From: Labilibacter marinus
GTDB taxonomy: Bacteria > Bacteroidota > Bacteroidia > Bacteroidales > Marinilabiliaceae
Reading direction: 5' to 3'
DNA length: 64,000 bases
Assembly: GCF_001659685.2 (NCBI RefSeq)
Contig: NZ_LXYE02000020.1
Coordinates: forward strand, 300,023 to 364,022
Shown here: piece after piece, positions 45,377 to 54,331 of the stretch
How the letters are laid out: each line of letters opens with the position of its first letter
Numbering within the stretch: position 1 is the stretch's first letter
Program-made: the position numbers and the translations under genes
Notes under the pieces: model-generated
Seen by the model: only the letters and a program-made list of their open reading frames with translations
The model's database searches: none
Told to the model about the DNA's origin: nothing

Positions 45377-45582
45377 AACCCCTTCAATTAACCTGATTTT
45401 TTGCCACCTTAAATACATTCAAACAGATACTTTGTAATCGCTTAAAGAATAAACCTATTAGTTATTGATTTGAATCTTGGGGCGTGATTTAGCCGCATGA
45501 TTTGTAAGTAATTCTAATAAGTATTCATCTAATAGCGTGTTGAATTAATCAGCCAGCATGCTATAAAATTACGAAGTCTACA

Positions 45583-48500
45583 ATGAAAAAAATCTCTACA
45601 CTTGGCATTGCCATGATTGTTATGATCGTAGCTACGCCTCTTTTTTCGCAAACAAATGTTACCATTAGTCCCAAGGTACAACGCTATGTTGGAGGCGTAA
45701 GCAGCCTTGACCGTTCAAAATTTTTTACTATTCACTCCACGGGCGACGATGCCCAGCACACTGCTTTGTATAACGATTACGATGTGTATAAAGGCCGTGG
45801 TTTTTGGGGGGCATTTTCATATGCCAAAAGTAAAACGGGTAGTGTTGGCTCTTATCCTGCATACAAAACTGGAGGTACAGCTGTAAGAGGCGTATCTGAT
45901 GGTATCCAAACCGAACATCCCAGTAGTATATTTGCGGATGGAATAGATAAAACTAAAGCTGCCAACTGGGCGGTGGAGTATTACAAAGATTATGTGGCGG
46001 ATGGTGACTGTCCAGAATTTTTTGAGCCTATGAACGAGCCTTTTGTTCATGCGAGTGATTTTTATTCAGGTGGTTGGAACGCATCCGAAGAGAACCGTAT
46101 TAAGCTACAGATGGCGCAACTGTATGGTGCTATAGGGCAAAAAATACAAGCCGCACCAGAGTTGGCTAATATGAAGGTGGTTGGTTATTCCAGTGCCTGG
46201 CCCTCGCTAGAGTTAAATAACTTTGCCCATTGGAATGAAAACCAGAAGATGTTTATGGATGAGGCAGGTGCCCATATGGATGCCTTTGCTGTGCATTTGT
46301 ACGATGGGGTAAATGTTTCGGGGCAAGATAACCGTCGTTCTGGAAGTAACTCAGAGGCAATTCTTGATTTAATCGAAACCTATAGTTATGCCAAGTGGGG
46401 TACTGTTAAGCCTCATGCCATTACCGAATATGGAGCGATTGAAAAAGGGTATGGTGATAACTACAGCGACATTGCGAGTGTGCAGACTATTAAGTCAATT
46501 AATCACATTCTTTTTAATCTTTTAGATAGAGAGAATAAAATGGCTATTTCTATTCCGTTTATTACAGGTAAGGCTGAGTGGCATATTACAGCTGCCAATA
46601 ACTACCAACCTTATCAAGCAGTTTTATGGAAACCAACTAATATTGGTGAGCCTACACCTGCAGGATGGGAATATACGCCACGTATTCATTTTTACGATTT
46701 ATGGAAAGGTGTAAAAGGAACGCGGGTTGGTGTAAACTCAGATAATGCCGATGTGCAAATACAAGCTTTTGCCGATGGTAATATTTTGTATGTAGCGCTA
46801 AATAATCTGGATGATGCCAGCCAGGTGGTTAATCTTAATATGGTAGATGGTTTGGATGACTTGCAGAGTGTTCGCAAGAAAAGCTTAAAGATTTATACTA
46901 GCACCATGCCATCATACAGCAATACCGTGTCGAGCACAGCTCCATCGAGCCTTAACTTAATTGCTGGAGAAACGGTTGTACTGGCTTATACCTTTTCATC
47001 AAACCTCGCTTTTAATAATGTGATTAGAAGTAAGAAATACTACACAAGCAAACATTTACAGCCTATTGTGGCTAATACTGCCAATACCTTTACATTTAAT
47101 AACGTAACAACAGGTACAGGTAAAGCTTCTATTCGTATGACTATTGGTAGAAAACATACCGTAAGCAAGCAGCCTGTTATTAAAGTTAACGGTGCAACAG
47201 TGGCAGTACCTACTAACTGGAAAGGTTACGACCAAGCTAATCGCGATGATTTCTTTGGAACCATTGAGATACCAGTTTCAATGGACTTGATTAATGCTAG
47301 TAATACTATAACAATTACTTTCCCCGATGGCGGCGGACATATTGCGTCGGTGGTGCTTCATGTTGAGAAATATGATACGGATGTAGTAACAAGCCAATCG
47401 CCTTATCCGAGTGTAGCGCATGCCATACCAGGTACCATCGAATGTGAAAATTTCGATAATGGCGGTGAGGGAGTTGCTTATCATGATCTTACAGCTGCCA
47501 ACCAAGGTGCTAAAGGAAGAACAGCTGAAGCAGTTGATGTAGAAACCTGTGCAGAGGGTGGTTTAAATGTAGGTTGGACAGCAGCTGGCGAATGGGTTGA
47601 GTATACCGTAAATGTGGCTTCGGCAGGTGAATACACTTTGGGCCTTCGATATGCTTCAAGCAGTGCTACAGGTAAGGTATATGTGGCTTTTGATGGCCTA
47701 AATAAAACCGGTAGCTTGAGTTTGCCCAGTACGGGAGGATGGCAAAGCTATCAAACGGTTGAAAAAATAGTGAGCCTTAGTGCAGGTGAACAAGTAATGC
47801 GTTTATACATCGAAAATGCAGGCATCAACCTAAATCATATTACACTGGCTAAGAATGCTGATACGGATCAGTTTACCTTTAGTAATCCTATAACAAGCGT
47901 GGTAAGTGCTCAAACACTTAATTTTGAAGTGAGTTATGTGGCCGATACCCAACGTGATTTAGTGGTGGAATTTTGGTCTGCTGCGGGTTGGTTAGCAAGC
48001 ACAAGAACAACGGTGGCAGCGGGTAGTAACACTACTTCTGTAGCGGTTAATTTAAGTACAGCCCCTACACCAGGTACTGGCTATGTTGTTAAAGGTAGCA
48101 TTCGCCCGGTAGGTGGCGACTGGACAAGCTCCATAAATGGTGGCGACCAAATGAGTAATATAACAGTTACTGAGTCTAATTTATTGGCTAACCCTGGTTT
48201 TGAACTTGGAAATCTAACTTCGTGGGCTTCGTGGGGTGGTGTTTCAGTAGTAAGTAATAATCAAAATACAGGAAACCATGCCGTATATGTTAATGGTGCA
48301 GGTGCTCCCTCTCAAACGGTGAGTGTTCAGCCCAATGCAACTTACACGCTTGTGGCTCAGGCAAAAGTAGGAGCATCTGGTCAAATGGTTAGCCTTGGCG
48401 TTAAAGGTCATGATGCTGCTGAATCATCAACACAGTTGAGTACAACAACTTATTCTCAGGTATCGCATACCTTTACTACAGGTGCTAATGCTACTACTGC

Positions 48501-48843
48501 GCAAGTGTATTTTTATGTTGCCAATGCCAGTCATCAAGCTTGGGGTGATGATTTCAGACTTTACCAAGGAGGACTTAAGTCGGGAAGTATTGCTTTGGGG
48601 CTGCCTGAAACCATGAAGGATGTAGTACTTTATCCTAATCCAGTAAGGCATCACTTATATGTTAAAGGTATTGGCGGAGATGAGCTTAGTGTAAAAGTGT
48701 TTTCGGCAACTGGGCAGTTAGTAAAAATGGATATGTTAGCCGATAACAATGCTTTGGATATGCAAGACTTACCAAAAGGAATATATGTAGTGGTTATTTC
48801 ATCTAACGATGAGGTGATTAAGAAAACGATAATAAAGCAATAG
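45583..48843 (+). CDS. Secreted GH86-like beta-agarase/porphyranase with CBMs and T9SS signal
   Basis: A 1086-residue secreted enzyme. Signal peptide 1-23 (ends FSQ); catalytic GH86-type barrel about 25-480 with LDRSKFFTIHS, acid/base Glu152 (FEPMNEPF) and nucleophile Glu282 (AITEYGAIE); a beta module about 485-600; a CBM6 module about 611-758 (IPGTIECENFDNGG, WTAAGEWVEYTV, INLNHITL); a beta domain 761-860; a CBM4/9-like module 866-996 (NLLANPGFELGN); and a type A T9SS sorting domain 1011-1086 (LYPNPVRHHLYV). It should hydrolyse beta-1,4 links of agar or porphyran from red algae. No SusC/D genes nearby. Agar versus porphyran cannot be decided. Confidence 0.9.
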   Translation: MKKISTLGIAMIVMIVATPLFSQTNVTISPKVQRYVGGVSSLDRSKFFTIHSTGDDAQHTALYNDYDVYKGRGFWGAFSYAKSKTGSVGSYPAYKTGGTAVRGVSDGIQTEHPSSIFADGIDKTKAANWAVEYYKDYVADGDCPEFFEPMNEPFVHASDFYSGGWNASEENRIKLQMAQLYGAIGQKIQAAPELANMKVVGYSSAWPSLELNNFAHWNENQKMFMDEAGAHMDAFAVHLYDGVNVSGQDNRRSGSNSEAILDLIETYSYAKWGTVKPHAITEYGAIEKGYGDNYSDIASVQTIKSINHILFNLLDRENKMAISIPFITGKAEWHITAANNYQPYQAVLWKPTNIGEPTPAGWEYTPRIHFYDLWKGVKGTRVGVNSDNADVQIQAFADGNILYVALNNLDDASQVVNLNMVDGLDDLQSVRKKSLKIYTSTMPSYSNTVSSTAPSSLNLIAGETVVLAYTFSSNLAFNNVIRSKKYYTSKHLQPIVANTANTFTFNNVTTGTGKASIRMTIGRKHTVSKQPVIKVNGATVAVPTNWKGYDQANRDDFFGTIEIPVSMDLINASNTITITFPDGGGHIASVVLHVEKYDTDVVTSQSPYPSVAHAIPGTIECENFDNGGEGVAYHDLTAANQGAKGRTAEAVDVETCAEGGLNVGWTAAGEWVEYTVNVASAGEYTLGLRYASSSATGKVYVAFDGLNKTGSLSLPSTGGWQSYQTVEKIVSLSAGEQVMRLYIENAGINLNHITLAKNADTDQFTFSNPITSVVSAQTLNFEVSYVADTQRDLVVEFWSAAGWLASTRTTVAAGSNTTSVAVNLSTAPTPGTGYVVKGSIRPVGGDWTSSINGGDQMSNITVTESNLLANPGFELGNLTSWASWGGVSVVSNNQNTGNHAVYVNGAGAPSQTVSVQPNATYTLVAQAKVGASGQMVSLGVKGHDAAESSTQLSTTTYSQVSHTFTTGANATTAQVYFYVANASHQAWGDDFRLYQGGLKSGSIALGLPETMKDVVLYPNPVRHHLYVKGIGGDELSVKVFSATGQLVKMDMLADNNALDMQDLPKGIYVVVISSNDEVIKKTIIKQ

Positions 48844-49289
48844 GTTAGAACTAGCTAAAGTTTTGTTCTTGGTTTTAAGTATGGTTTTTATACTTGATAT
48901 AGCTAATGGGCATGTCGTTTATTTCGACTTAAAAAGTGCTGTTGGGAATGATAAATGGTGCTTTATTAAAATCCAAGGGATAGAATTTATTTAGTTTCTA
49001 AGTTTATTTTTTAAGCGAATAGGAGCAGTAGTCTTAACGAAGACTATTGCTCCTTTGTTTTTTTAGCCTAATGTTGAGGTAGGGTTTAAAAAAGCTTCAT
49101 TGGTGCACAGGATTAAAAAATTATAAAGATGAATGCTGCCCAAAACATTAAGCTTTAGATGATCATTCTCTTCACGCTTGAATTCCTCGACCCCTGCACG
49201 CTTTAACCGTAATACCTTTGCACCTTCTTAAAAATACTCAGAGCGTGATATTTGCTATGAGTAAACAGTAACATTTATGCATAGCAGGT
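48844..49289. other. Intergenic region after GH86
   Basis: Holds the GH86 terminator at 49020-49064. I see no gene or further repeat in the remaining sequence up to the convergent DUF302 gene. Confidence 0.4.
49020..49064 (+). terminator. Terminator after GH86
   Basis: A 15-bp stem (aggagcagtagtctt / aagactattgctcct with a G-U pair) followed by a T-rich tail, 180 nt downstream of the GH86 stop. Confidence 0.7.
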
Positions 49290-49736
49290 TTATACTCCAT
49301 CCAAAGCTTTTTTCATCAATACACTAACCTCTTTAAAAAGCTCTTGTGCTTTTTTGTTTTTAACAGCTTGCATGGCAACAGCAGGGTTAACCACTACAAT
49401 TTCGGTTTTAGTTTCGGTGATGAATTTTATAATGACTTTGCAAGGCAAGAATATGGCAATATTTTCTTCTGCTAAGAGTGCTTTGTGCGCAATTTTTGGG
49501 TTGCAGGCTCCCAAAACACGGTAAGGCAATAAATCGGCACCTATCTTTTCTTTCAGCATCTTATCCATATTCGATTCGGCCACAATTCCAAAGCCTTGTT
49601 CCTTTAATGAAGCCTTTACTTTGGTAGTAGCTTCCTCAAACGACAAATCAAATGTTTTACTGAAATAATACTTTTCTTGTGCACCTGCTAGGGTGGTAAA
49701 CATCATAAATACGAATAATAAAGCGGTAGTTTTCAT
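49290..49736 (-). CDS. Secreted DUF302-family protein
   Basis: A 148-residue protein with a signal peptide (ends LAGAQ at about residue 19). The mature part matches DUF302: EQGFGIVAESNMDKMLKEKIG, then LLPYRVLGACNPKIAHKAL and IAIFLPCKVIIKF. These conserved cysteines (Cys in GACNP and LPCKV) are typical of the family; its function is unknown though links to redox or metal stress have been proposed. Its 3' end is duplicated as a decayed fragment at 45177-45290. Single gene, convergent with GH86. Confidence 0.88.
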   Translation of the reverse strand: MKTTALLFVFMMFTTLAGAQEKYYFSKTFDLSFEEATTKVKASLKEQGFGIVAESNMDKMLKEKIGADLLPYRVLGACNPKIAHKALLAEENIAIFLPCKVIIKFITETKTEIVVVNPAVAMQAVKNKKAQELFKEVSVLMKKALDGV

Positions 49737-49903
49737 TATATAATGATTTTAGTGGTTATTATTTAAAAGTCATTTGTTATTTTTCTTTTTATGCTCATCG
49801 CTCTAAGCACCTTGTCCTTCTTCCTTGCCCCTTCTACCTTATTTTACAACAATTCTTTTCAAGTTATGTTTTTAATCTGTTAAGGTCAAGTTCGAATTAT
49901 TCT

Positions 49904-49911
49904 TACTTTTG
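49904..49911 (+). promoter_or_regulatory. -7 box of the hemolysin III gene
   Basis: TACTTTTG, an exact TAnnTTTG match, 23 nt before the ATG at 49935. No clear -33 element. Confidence 0.4.
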
Positions 49912-49934
49912 TTCCAACTAAGCAATTATATAGT

Positions 49935-50588
49935 ATGACCCGTTCTAAAAAAGAGTACCCTTTAAAATATTATCCTCCCTTTGAGGAAAAACTTAATGTA
50001 ATAAGTCATGCGATAGGTATTGCAGGAGGGGTTATTGCACTTATCATGATGTTGCAAAAAGTATGGGGTAAAGATGCTACCCATATTTATGCAGTGCTGA
50101 TTTATGGTATTAGTATTATCACGCTGTATACGGCTTCTACTTTATTTCATAGTTGCAAGGCACCGCGACTCAGGCATCGTTTAAATGTTTTCGACCATAG
50201 TGCCATCTATTTTTTAATTGCAGGAACATATACGCCATATACACTCATCACCTTACAAGGTAGCACTGGTTGGATTGTTTTTGCCGCCATATGGACAGCC
50301 GCATTGGGAGGTATAATTCTTAAACTGTTCTTCACAGGTAAGTATCGAATTCTCTCTACGATTATGTACGTATTAATGGGGTGGATGGTCGTGTTTGCCA
50401 TAAAACCCTTGTATAATAGTATGGAGTTGGAAGGTTTTGTATGGCTCATGGCAGGTGGTTTAGCCTATACCTTTGGAGCAGTCCTATATGCGGTTAAAAA
50501 AATTCCATACAACCATGCTATTTTTCATGTGTTTGTGTTAGTAGCATCCATCTGTCATTTTATATCTATTTATAAGTTTGTGATATAG
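49935..50588 (+). CDS. Hemolysin III / PAQR-family membrane protein
   Basis: A 217-residue inner-membrane protein with seven hydrophobic helices. The PAQR motifs are ISHAIGIAGG (helix 1), STLFHSCKA (helix 2, with the metal-site Ser and His), RLNVFDHSAIYFLIAGTYTPY (helix 3, Asp-His) and HAIFHVFVLVASICHFISIY (helix 7, two His). The His/Asp set forms the zinc site in homologues, which include adiponectin-receptor-like hydrolases. Family members affect membrane lipid composition; true hemolytic activity is not implied. Confidence 0.9.
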   Translation: MTRSKKEYPLKYYPPFEEKLNVISHAIGIAGGVIALIMMLQKVWGKDATHIYAVLIYGISIITLYTASTLFHSCKAPRLRHRLNVFDHSAIYFLIAGTYTPYTLITLQGSTGWIVFAAIWTAALGGIILKLFFTGKYRILSTIMYVLMGWMVVFAIKPLYNSMELEGFVWLMAGGLAYTFGAVLYAVKKIPYNHAIFHVFVLVASICHFISIYKFVI

Positions 50589-50624
50589 ATAAGGCACAAG
50601 TTGTTTGTTTCAGCACTTAAATAT

Positions 50625-50816
50625 TCAGGGATTTAACGAGAGAATAACGGGATGTTGATGATAAAATGTATCTCTTAACCAGTTCTTTAATTTGATTATT
50701 TCCTTTTCATTTAGCCACTTAAGGGATTTTTTTAATTCCTTTTGAAAAAGGATATAGTTATCGCTTACTGCTTTTAATACTTTCTTTTGATGTTCAAGCA
50801 TATTCATATCATACAT
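50625..50816 (-). CDS. Small hypothetical protein
   Basis: A 63-residue helical protein. Patterns such as LEHQKKVLKAVSDN, FQKELKKSLKWL and LKNWLRDTFYHQHPVI recall a small conserved Bacteroidetes protein of unknown function, which is why I keep it. It starts just past the Hsp20 terminator on the same strand, so it needs its own promoter or read-through. ATGs at 50816, 50807 and 50801 are all possible starts. Confidence 0.45.
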   Translation of the reverse strand: MYDMNMLEHQKKVLKAVSDNYILFQKELKKSLKWLNEKEIIKLKNWLRDTFYHQHPVILSLNP

Positions 50817-50824
50817 ATATAAAA

Positions 50825-50848
50825 GAGGGCGGAAAAATTTTCGCCCTC
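50825..50848 (-). terminator. Terminator after hsp20
   Basis: Minus-strand stem gagggcg / cgccctc with an A/T-rich loop, followed by TTTT, 12 nt past the hsp20 stop. Confidence 0.8.
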
Positions 50849-50859
50849 AAAAGGTTTGT

Positions 50860-51312
50860 TTACGAAATAGGAATCATTTTTGCTGGTTTTGGTTTTACTT
50901 CTTCACGCTTTGGTAAGCTGATATGAAGAATACCATTTTTGTAATTGGCTGAAATTTTATCTGTATTTACAGTATTTTCAGCTACACTAAACGAACGACG
51001 GAATGATTGATAACTGAACTCTTTGCGGCTTACTTTGCCCCATTTCTTATCTTCTTTTTCATTTTTATGTTCCGAAGAAATAGTTAACATTCCGTTTTCG
51101 TAACTCACATTAAAATCCTTTTTCTCCATTCCTGGTGCTGCAACTTCAATATGAAACTCATCATCGTTTTCATTTACATTTACAGCAGGAACTGTAGTTT
51201 GTGTGCTAGAATAGTTTGAGCTATTCCAATCCATCAAATCATTATCTAAAAATCTATCAAAAACAGATGGAAATGATGGAAACCAATGGTTACCTAGTTT
51301 TGCAAGTGTCAT
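50860..51312 (-). CDS. Hsp20/alpha-crystallin small heat shock protein
   Basis: A 150-residue ATP-independent chaperone. The alpha-crystallin domain (about 40-140) begins VPAVNVNENDDEFHIEVAAPG and contains FNVSYENGMLTISSEHK, YQSFRRSFSV and the hallmark GILHISLPK (variant of GVL), followed by the short C-terminal tail AKMIPIS, an IXI-like anchor. I use ATG 51312; the longer frame begins with TTG 15 nt upstream. Single gene with its own terminator. Confidence 0.93.
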   Translation of the reverse strand: MTLAKLGNHWFPSFPSVFDRFLDNDLMDWNSSNYSSTQTTVPAVNVNENDDEFHIEVAAPGMEKKDFNVSYENGMLTISSEHKNEKEDKKWGKVSRKEFSYQSFRRSFSVAENTVNTDKISANYKNGILHISLPKREEVKPKPAKMIPIS

Positions 51313-51519
51313 AATTTTACCCTCCAAAAATTTTAGTTAGACATGTTCATTAATTCGTTTATAATTCTTCAAATTAAATGCCATTGTAAATATTGATATA
51401 AAACAAGTCAATATGGCTGATGTTTAAATATATACAGTGTCATAATTTCCGAAATGCTGACTTTTTGTTCGTTTGGCTACTGTATTTTAAACAGTATCTT
51501 ATTTTACTAGATTTGTTCC

Positions 51520-52368
51520 ATGAATAAAAAAGTAGGTTTAGTGCTCGAAGGAGGTGGGTTTCGAGGATTATATACCGCAGGAATATTGCACAGTTTTGCC
51601 ACAAATAATATCATGTTTCCGTATACCATTGCAGTATCTATGGGAGCCAGCAATGCCACCAATTATTTGGCTGGCCAAACCCAACGAAATTTGGATGTGC
51701 CCTATACTTTTGTGAATGATAAACGATATATCAGTTATACGCGTATGTTTGCCAAGGGCGAGCTTTTTGGTATGGACTTTATCTTTGGAGAAGTTCCTTA
51801 CAAGTTAATACCATTCGACTTTAAGGCATTTGCTGCATCAAAAAACAAACTTTTATACGTTACCACAGATTGTACAACAGGTAAGCCTTATTATATTCCT
51901 AACGATACCAACGAAGAATCATTCCTTGCATTGGAGGCGTCAACCAGCTTGCCTTTTGCCTCAAAAATGGTAAAAATGCACAATAGGTTATTGCTAGATG
52001 GCGGCATAGCAAACCCAATCCCGATTGAAAAAGCGCTTGCTGATGGGTGCGAAAAGGTGGTGGTGGTGCTCACGCAACCTAAAGCATACCGCAAAACACC
52101 ATTTAAAGCCAAGTGGCTGGCTAAATTGATGTACCGTAAATTTCCTTTAATGGCAGGAGCCATCTTAAATCGTCATCAAGTATATAATCATCAATTAGAT
52201 TTAATTGAAAAGCTGGAAGCAGAAGGTAAAGCATTTGTTGTAAGACCTACTGAGGCATTACCGATTGGTAGAACTGAGAAAAATAAGGAAAAACTCAAAG
52301 ACGCTTTTGATATAGGTTTCAAAGAAGGGCAGCGCATGAATGAAGAGTTATTGGAGTTTATTAAATAA
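51520..52368 (+). CDS. Patatin-like phospholipase
   Basis: A 282-residue lipid acyl hydrolase of the patatin/RssA type. Oxyanion motif VLEGGGFRGLYTAGIL (8-23), nucleophile Ser40 in AVSMGAS and catalytic Asp160 in LLLDGGIANPIP. The nucleophile elbow is AxSxG instead of GxSxG, a variant also seen in some family members. No signal peptide, so cytoplasmic or membrane-associated. A TAGATTTG box lies only 5 nt before the ATG, hinting at a leaderless transcript. Single gene; substrate lipids unknown. Confidence 0.88.
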   Translation: MNKKVGLVLEGGGFRGLYTAGILHSFATNNIMFPYTIAVSMGASNATNYLAGQTQRNLDVPYTFVNDKRYISYTRMFAKGELFGMDFIFGEVPYKLIPFDFKAFAASKNKLLYVTTDCTTGKPYYIPNDTNEESFLALEASTSLPFASKMVKMHNRLLLDGGIANPIPIEKALADGCEKVVVVLTQPKAYRKTPFKAKWLAKLMYRKFPLMAGAILNRHQVYNHQLDLIEKLEAEGKAFVVRPTEALPIGRTEKNKEKLKDAFDIGFKEGQRMNEELLEFIK

Positions 52369-52440
52369 ATATGGACACCCATCATTGAATGTCCATAAAT
52401 ATTCGTAGTTGTCGTTCATTTAATAGACATATTGTAGGTT

Positions 52441-53991
52441 TTATTTTTTTATAAACTTTATGCTATTGCCTTCAATATTTAGTATATACATTCCTTTTGG
52501 AAGCATAGACACATCAATACCCTTGGTGGCGTTGTATGTTTTAGTTATGACTAGTTTTCCTGTTGCGGTATATATTCTAATCGTTTGGTCACCCTTGATG
52601 TTTTCTATATACAACAAAGAACCCATTGGATTAGGATATAAATGATAAGGATTGATACTATTTCTATCATTTATAGCAGTGTCAAAAGTCCATTCTATTT
52701 CTACAAATAACAATGGGTATGCAAAGTAGGTAGTAATATCATTAGACGTTGAAGATCCGTTACTTATTCCTGCATATCCGTAAGCATTTACATGATCGCT
52801 TAAAATTGAATGTGCATGAATTTTTTGGAAAGTTTTACCAGTCCACAATGTTTCGCTTTCGCTGTTTTCGAAAGTTAGGGGATCTAGAGTAGTCAATGTA
52901 CCGTTAGCGTAGTTAAAAATCTTTGGCAGTTTATCTTTTAGGTAAACCACAATTTGAGTGCTTCCATCATCTTGGGGGAATAAATTAGCTTTAATCGCTT
53001 CATCATCAGAATTAAATGGATTGAATACATTATCCAGACTAATGTTGTTTTTATCTAACCATAAACTTGGCCCTGCCTGATCGTTATTCTCGATGTACAT
53101 AAAATAATAGTTACCGTCATTATCAGAATCCAGGTCGATATAATGATAGTTACCCTTGGTGGTAGTTCTTAACCTCACTGGTGTTTGCCATCCTATATCG
53201 TTTTTTACTGCATAGTCAATATAGTATGTTCCCTGAGTTGGTGAAAGTTTATAGTATAAAAGATATTTGCTGTCTGCATGAAGTATTTGCCTGCCAATCC
53301 AAGCAGTTGCTTTGTCTATGCTACCTTCGGCATAAGTATGAATTTCGGTTAGAGTTCCCCACTGTACTGCATCATTTGCGTATTCAATGATAATTTCGTG
53401 CAATTCGCCACCATAAGTATACCAACCTTGTCGGTGCAATGTTATATGTACTTTACCATCCGAACCTGAGGTAATGCAATACGGCAACAAACCATAATTT
53501 GAACTAAACCCAGTACCAGCCTGCGTGAAGTAAGTTTTAGACTCCCACCCACTAGGGGTTTCAACCATAGCCACTGTGGTGTCCCAAAATTCTTTGCCAT
53601 AACCAGTCGATGCACCATAGTTAAAATAAGGGTTGTAAGAATATACTATTACCCTTTGGTTATCTCCAGTTAATCCCATAAAAGCTTGGTGAATATCCCC
53701 ATCATGACCTGTTTCAATTTTTTCTTTGACCCAGGTGTCTGTGGATAAATCATGCGAAAAGCAGAATAATTCATAGTTATCAATCCAAAGTGTATATACA
53801 ATTCCATCTGAATTAATAACGCTTTCGTATTGTAAGTAATTAGCTTGGTTAGTGTAGTACTGTCGTTGGTATTGGGTTGTTGTTGCAAAAGTGTAACTTT
53901 TTAAGAGACCTGATTCGGTTTGTGCCAGCGTAGGTATCGAAAATAATATTAAGATAACTACACAAAATGAAAGTATACGTTTCGATTTCAT
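52441..53991 (-). CDS. Secreted T9SS-exported protein, BNR/sialidase-like repeats
   Basis: A 516-residue secreted protein. Signal peptide ends TLAQ (about residue 23). The central part repeats a strand pattern with Asp-box-like motifs (WIDNYELFCFSHDLSTDTW, DGKVHITLHRQGW, NDGNYYFMYIEN, QAFMGLTGDNQRV) typical of BNR/propeller proteins, probably a six-bladed propeller. The C-terminal 75 residues are a T9SS sorting domain (PYHLYPNPMGSLLYIEN, IYTATGKLVIT, LPKGMYILNIEG). A carbohydrate-related role is plausible given GH86 nearby but unproven. Confidence 0.82.
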   Translation of the reverse strand: MKSKRILSFCVVILILFSIPTLAQTESGLLKSYTFATTTQYQRQYYTNQANYLQYESVINSDGIVYTLWIDNYELFCFSHDLSTDTWVKEKIETGHDGDIHQAFMGLTGDNQRVIVYSYNPYFNYGASTGYGKEFWDTTVAMVETPSGWESKTYFTQAGTGFSSNYGLLPYCITSGSDGKVHITLHRQGWYTYGGELHEIIIEYANDAVQWGTLTEIHTYAEGSIDKATAWIGRQILHADSKYLLYYKLSPTQGTYYIDYAVKNDIGWQTPVRLRTTTKGNYHYIDLDSDNDGNYYFMYIENNDQAGPSLWLDKNNISLDNVFNPFNSDDEAIKANLFPQDDGSTQIVVYLKDKLPKIFNYANGTLTTLDPLTFENSESETLWTGKTFQKIHAHSILSDHVNAYGYAGISNGSSTSNDITTYFAYPLLFVEIEWTFDTAINDRNSINPYHLYPNPMGSLLYIENIKGDQTIRIYTATGKLVITKTYNATKGIDVSMLPKGMYILNIEGNSIKFIKK

Positions 53992-54331
53992 AATTATATA
54001 GTTTATGTGAATAAATAGACTTAATAAAAGTTACGAAATAAGGTATTCAGAATCAATATATAATGTAGATAGTATAAAGCTTTATTTGTTTTTAAAATAA
54101 AGTAGTAAGTCAGTGTGATTTTATGGAGTATAAAAGAATAAAAAGTACTTAATTTTATTCTTGTGAGAGATTGGAACTGCAAATAAGATACGCTTAAAGC
54201 ATATGTTGTAAATATTTAGAGGCATGCTTTTTCGATAATAATAAACTCATGTTTTAAACATTTTTAAAAGATCATGATTATGCTTTGTTATGGGTTTGCT
54301 AGTCAATCATTAAATACCTTATTTTGCAAGC
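53992..54331. other. Intergenic region before the YgjP-like gene
   Basis: Divergent from the T9SS protein gene. AT-rich, no gene, terminator or exact TAnnTTTG box that I would defend; TTATTTTG about 15 nt before the next ATG is a near match only. Confidence 0.3.

Larger units (their letters stand above)
45093..45582. other. Intergenic region between the 436-residue gene and GH86
   Basis: Contains the DUF302 pseudogene fragment and the long palindrome listed separately. The 200 nt just before GH86 hold no recognised regulator site; the enzyme's ATG at 45583 follows an AT-rich stretch. Confidence 0.4.
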
